Under the pieces are notes generated by a model, which ran no database searches, was not told the DNA's origin, and saw nothing but the letters and a program-made list of their open reading frames with translations. The translations under genes and the position numbers were made by a program. Shown here piece by piece: positions 6,881-10,501 of a stretch of DNA of 10,501 nt (position 1 is the stretch's first letter; each line of letters starts with the position of its first letter). The stretch comes from Gryganskiella cystojenkinii (lineage: Eukaryota; Mortierellomycota; Mortierellomycetes; Mortierellales; Mortierellaceae), in contig JAAAIG010000378.1 in the NCBI GenBank assembly GCA_015852425.1, positions 1 to 10,501 of the forward strand. Reading direction: 5' to 3'.

Positions 6881-8638
6881 ATGGCGGCCAACTCATCCGA
6901 CACCATCAATGCCAATGAGCATGTCTTCATCAAGATGCCCAGTGACAACGTCAAGTGCATCGTTCTTAAGCCCGGCAGGTAGGACAATCTCTCTGCGCCT
7001 CGTTGAAATGAAACCAAGTCCAGATCAGCAACAAGTGCCCAGCGCTCCATAGTGACCACGTCTTGATGTACTTCTTTATTATTAACGCTCATAGCACCGT
7101 GGCACTGGGAAAGTTTGGATCGTTCAAGGCTAACGACATTATCGGTCACGCCTGGGGAAACAGCTATGAGATTTACGATCGGGACAACAAAACGCGTGTC
7201 TACCACTTGGACGAGATCAACGAGATTGAAGAGACCGAGAACAACAACCGGGAGATTGTCGATGATGCTTCCTCTCAAAAGTTGACACTCGAGGATATTA
7301 AGGCACTCAAGGACGAAGGTTTGAAGGGAGAGCTGACCGGTCAGGTAAATACCAACTGACATCATTCGTGTGGATCAGTCTGAATCCTCACAAACAATAG
7401 TATAATCGTTTGATCCTGACTCTTCTACATCTCTTCATTGTTTGACTAGGAAATCGTCAACAAACTCAAAGAGAGTCACGCCACCTTTGACAAGAAGACG
7501 GCTTACTCACAGGCGAAATACTTGCAAAAGAAGGGCAAAAAGTTCCACAAGGTCTTCACGCCCATCAAGCCCACCGCTTACTCTGTAAACGAATACTTTT
7601 ATATCAAGAACCCAACCAAGATCAGGGATATGCGCATGGATACACTCTCACAATTGTTGTCGTACGCGAACGTTCATTCTGGATGCAAGTTGTTGGTCGT
7701 CGATGATACTCAAGGAATGGTTGTTTCAGCGTTGGCAGAGCGGATGGGCGGCAAGGGCACGATCTTGGGCATGTACGACGGTGACTCGCCAAACTACGAT
7801 ATCCTCAAGCATATGAACTTTAATGACGAGATCAAGAACACAATCAAGGTCCTCTCTTGGCTTCGCATGTACAAGGGCGCCGATGAGAGTACGTTGACGT
7901 TGAATCAGAATCGTAACAACCTTGAAAATTCGATATAGGAAAACAGGATTCTCGAGCATGAGCTGACTATATTCCTCTTGTCCTTTTTTCGTCATCATTT
8001 GATTAGAGACCCCGGATGAGCTTCAGGATGTGACACAGTTGACGGGCAAGGATCTGGAAGGATACCATCGACGATTGAACGCTTACAACATTGTGGAGGC
8101 TTCGCGCAAGATCTTGCACGCGGGAGATTTCGATGGCCTGGTCATTGCATCCCAGTACCAGCCCGAGTCTATCTTGGAGAAGCTCTTGCCGTTTATCCGT
8201 GGATCAAGACCCGTGGTTGTTTATCATAACGCCAAGGAGGCACTGTTGGATACCAGTACCTGGATGCGGAAATGCCCCGAGCTTTTGGCCCCTCAGTTGA
8301 CAGAATCCTGGTTGAGAAAGTCTCAGGTTTTGCCTGGTCGTACTCATCCTGAGATGTCGACCTGGGGCACGGGAGGGGTGTTGTTGACGGCGACCAAGAT
8401 TATTGATGCCCCTGTTCAGGCAGCGATGACGAAACGTGAGCGTTTGGCGATGGAGAAGAAGAACTCTGAAGCCAAGAAGTTGAAGCGTGAGCGGGAAGAG
8501 TTGGCGAGCAGTAATAACGCGAGTCGTGAGGGATCTTCAGCTCCAGCCACATCAACATCCGCGACAGACGCTGAATTACCAACGACAGGCGAGGGCGAGA
8601 GCAAAGAGCCAGAGACTAAACGTACCAAGCTCGAGTAA
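6881..8638 (+). CDS. TRM6: tRNA (adenine58-N1)-methyltransferase non-catalytic subunit TRM6/GCD10
   Basis: Exons are 6881-6978, 7095-7344, 7450-7888 and 8007-8638, giving 472 residues. Trm6 binds tRNA and pairs with the catalytic Trm61 to make m1A58 in the T loop, needed for initiator tRNA stability, in the nucleus. The N-terminal beta-barrel part includes VALGKFGSFKANDIIGHAWG (35-54). The family signature NREIVDD...SQKLTLEDIKALKDEG is at about 89-111. The Rossmann-like middle (about 178-226) includes MRMDTLSQLL and LLVVDDTQGMVV but lacks a clear glycine-rich SAM motif, as expected of this subunit. The C-terminal lobe has FDGLVIASQYQP (304-315), RPVVVYH (330-336), ESWLRKSQVLPGRTHP (362-377) and GGVLLTATK (385-393). 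Residues 404-424 are a charged helix and the end ETKRTKLE is basic, possibly a nuclear signal. The start has context CACCAATGG. Confidence in the family is high. Confidence 0.94.
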
Positions 8639-9373
8639 GAAGATTGGTCATTGTAGAGGAACATAATAAACATATCACCCTACCAGGCATCCAAAAGGCA
8701 ACGTGTGCCACCAAGGCAACGCTCGAAAACGGCCAGTCTTTCCTTTCGTCGAGGTCTTTACATTGAAACTCCGGTAACTCAGGGGTCTCTTCTCTTCCCA
8801 CGGACATCGGCGAGGCAAGGCGCTCGTCCTTGGCTTTACCATGACCTCTCATTAAAGACGCGACTCAATCCAGATCACATTCCGGTAGTGCTTTGCCGCC
8901 AAGAAGCAGCCACAGTAATATAACGAGTTCTTTCGTATACTTTCACTCCTCAATTATTCCCTTAACTTAACCGAGTTTCCTCCCTTCTTCTTACCATCTG
9001 CTCCCCCCATGTGCCACGGTTCTGGCGTACCCCCTGCGTTGATAGGAAGTTGGCCACCTTGGACAGAGTCAACACTCTGCTGTGACTGCAGCCGTGTTGT
9101 CAACGACGGGGCAAAAAGGACAGATGATGGTGTGAGAACAGTCTCCAGGGCATGTGTATCTTCATATTTGCATCATTCTATTGCAGCTAGGGCTGTTGAC
9201 GCCGGCCTTTCAAATTTTGCATGATGGCGCCCACCGCCTTCCTACGCCCTTCACTGTGCATTTTATTTGACCCCCTTGTCGCCAACGAACAAAAAAAATT
9301 GTAAACACAAGAGGGAGCGATTTTTGTTTACTTGTAAAAAAATTTTCATCTTATTCCAGCACCAACAATCGTC
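8639..9373. other. Intergenic region between TRM6 and the F-box gene, no gene supported
   Basis: These 735 bases start with the TRM6 3' UTR: AATAAA at 8665-8670, 27 bases after the stop, is a good poly(A) signal. About 8690-9230 is neither clearly coding nor AT-rich. Its open frames are short, start without good context and show no family features. A 9-bp direct repeat AAGGCAACG lies at 8695-8703 and 8713-8721. From about 9285 to 9355 the sequence becomes AT-rich and looks like the core promoter of the F-box gene. I see no tRNA, transposon end or long repeat. Confidence 0.55.
9299..9350 (+). promoter_or_regulatory. AT-rich core promoter of F-box gene with paired GTAAACA sites
   Basis: GTAAACA at 9301-9307 and its exact reverse complement TGTTTAC at 9325-9331 face each other across 17 bases, about 45-75 bases before the ATG. 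GTAAACA is the consensus of forkhead transcription factors. A-rich and T-rich runs flank the pair. This could also be a chance result of local AT bias. Confidence 0.3.
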
Positions 9374-10501
9374 ATGGACATCCCAGAAATAGTCCTTCAG
9401 CTCTCGAGCTTCTTGGACCAACACTCTCTTTCATCGAGCATTCGTGTATGCAAGCAATGGCACGCAATCCTAGCACCGACATTGTACCAGAAAATGGATT
9501 CCTACTCCCCTCAGCCATCTCCAGAAGCGCTTGCCCGATACGGCAAACATATTAAAAACCTTACCCTTAACCTGGACAACGCCGAGATGACAACGAAGCA
9601 TTCCATGGCTGCCAACTACACTCTCCGAGCCGCTCATTGTCGAAACCTTGTGAAACTGGCCCTATACCTGGATGGCTGCCAAGACAGCGATCTCTTCGAC
9701 GTCGTTGTCCTCGTCACGATCAATCAATCGCTCATAAAACTTGATATCTGCGATGATCATGAAATGATCCCACGACACTGCTGGGGTCAACTCTTTACTC
9801 AAAGTCCACAATCACTTCGAGAACTTTCGCTGTGGAATGTTCACATAGATGGGGACGCGACCCAACAGCTCTTGGTCGTGATCCAGTCCCTAGTCAGGCT
9901 CCATTTGACTGTCTGTCAAATCGACACAGCCGTCATCCTTTCCTGGCCAACGTTCCCTCGACTGGACTATCTGACGATCAACTACGCATTCGATTCTCCG
10001 ATCCACGAACTCTGTTTTATCCAGAAATGTCCGAATCTCAAGAGCCTAATCTGGACCTGCTCCGTGAACGATGGGGACGCGAACTTGGGCAAAACTCTTT
10101 GTGAGAACCTCAGAGGTCAAGAGTGGTCATGCCTCCAGAGGGTCACTCTTTCGTTTGGTCCGAGCGCATTCAGTGATTCTTTAGTCGCACTGATCTTGGA
10201 CGCCTGTACTGGTCTACGATATTTAAAGCTCTGCCGTGTCAATTTCTGGTACCGGACCATGGACTCACTGGAGCGACGCCATTTTAAGACGTTGGAACAA
10301 CTGCAATTGAACGAATGTCACGGTCCTCGAGGCTGGATGTGTCAGTTGATCCTGGCGTCGTGTCCCAAGCTGAAGGTCTTTCAAGGTGGCATCATATTTG
10401 CTCACAGCTTGGCTTTGGGTCGAGGTGCAGAGGAAGCTGTGAGAAGACAGATTCTCAATGATACCGAGGATGACGAGGCCGCAAAGTTAAAAGAAGAGGA
10501 A
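9374..10501 (+). CDS. F-box / leucine-rich-repeat protein (partial, runs off the window)
   Basis: An intron-free frame runs from ATG 9374 to the window end, giving 376 residues without a stop. Residues 1-40 form an F-box-like start: MDIPEIVLQLSSFLD, then SLSSSIRVCKQWHAIL, with the conserved Val-Cys-x-x-Trp core. F-box proteins join Skp1-cullin ubiquitin ligases and pick substrates through their C-terminal repeats. Here the rest is irregular leucine-rich repeats, about ten strand-like units such as NLVKLALYL, SLIKLDIC, SLRELSLWNV, GLRYLKLCRV and TLEQLQLNEC, spaced roughly 25-40 residues apart. The visible end turns acidic (DTEDDEAAKLKEEE), a likely flexible linker before further repeats. The ATG is the first in frame after the AT-rich promoter. 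This architecture is abundant in Mortierella-type fungi. The substrate cannot be guessed. Confidence 0.82.
   Translation, partial: MDIPEIVLQLSSFLDQHSLSSSIRVCKQWHAILAPTLYQKMDSYSPQPSPEALARYGKHIKNLTLNLDNAEMTTKHSMAANYTLRAAHCRNLVKLALYLDGCQDSDLFDVVVLVTINQSLIKLDICDDHEMIPRHCWGQLFTQSPQSLRELSLWNVHIDGDATQQLLVVIQSLVRLHLTVCQIDTAVILSWPTFPRLDYLTINYAFDSPIHELCFIQKCPNLKSLIWTCSVNDGDANLGKTLCENLRGQEWSCLQRVTLSFGPSAFSDSLVALILDACTGLRYLKLCRVNFWYRTMDSLERRHFKTLEQLQLNECHGPRGWMCQLILASCPKLKVFQGGIIFAHSLALGRGAEEAVRRQILNDTEDDEAAKLKEEE

Noticed and set aside
8705..9224. Small open frames at 8705-8923 (+), 8616-8852 (-) and 9009-9224 (+)
   Set aside because: They are short, with no domains or hydrophobic patterns; the minus one also overlaps the TRM6 end. 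There is no evidence they are genes.

Overview
This is a stretch of fungal nuclear DNA. The genes are closely packed and broken by many short introns (70-167 nt). They have CT-rich leaders, A/T homopolymer runs near gene ends and eukaryotic-only products (ESCRT-II, the Trm6 tRNA methyltransferase subunit, an F-box/leucine-rich protein). The style and the F-box protein suggest an early-diverging fungus of the Mortierella type; that placement is inference. I see no bacterial, viral or transposon genes.

Layout, left to right. (1) 1-96: the last 31 codons of a plus-strand gene, probably a membrane protein. (2) 316-2645 (+): a six-exon gene for a 613-residue protein with a disordered, RG-rich N-terminus followed by a two-lobed helicase fold related to DEAD-box proteins. 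Every catalytic motif I can place is lost, so it looks like a pseudo-helicase. This is the most unusual item here. (3) 2991-4386 (+): SNF8/VPS22, an ESCRT-II subunit, five exons, with a GC-AG first intron and a third intron that could be two back-to-back introns. (4) 6642-4484 (-): a POS5-type NAD kinase with a likely mitochondrial presequence, seven exons. (5) 6881-8638 (+): TRM6/GCD10, the non-catalytic subunit of the tRNA m1A58 methyltransferase, four exons. (6) 9374-end (+): an F-box/leucine-rich-repeat protein, single open frame, cut off by the window edge.

SNF8 and POS5 are tail to tail with 97 bases between stop codons. POS5 and TRM6 are head to head and share a 238-base promoter containing a palindromic CACGTG. 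The region from 8639 to 9373 holds no gene I can support. The genes do not form one pathway: endosomal sorting, mitochondrial NADPH supply, tRNA modification and protein turnover sit side by side, as usual in fungal chromosomes.

Exon boundaries were worked out by hand from splice signals, reading-frame phase and remembered family alignments. All four complete gene models sum to a multiple of three with no internal stop.
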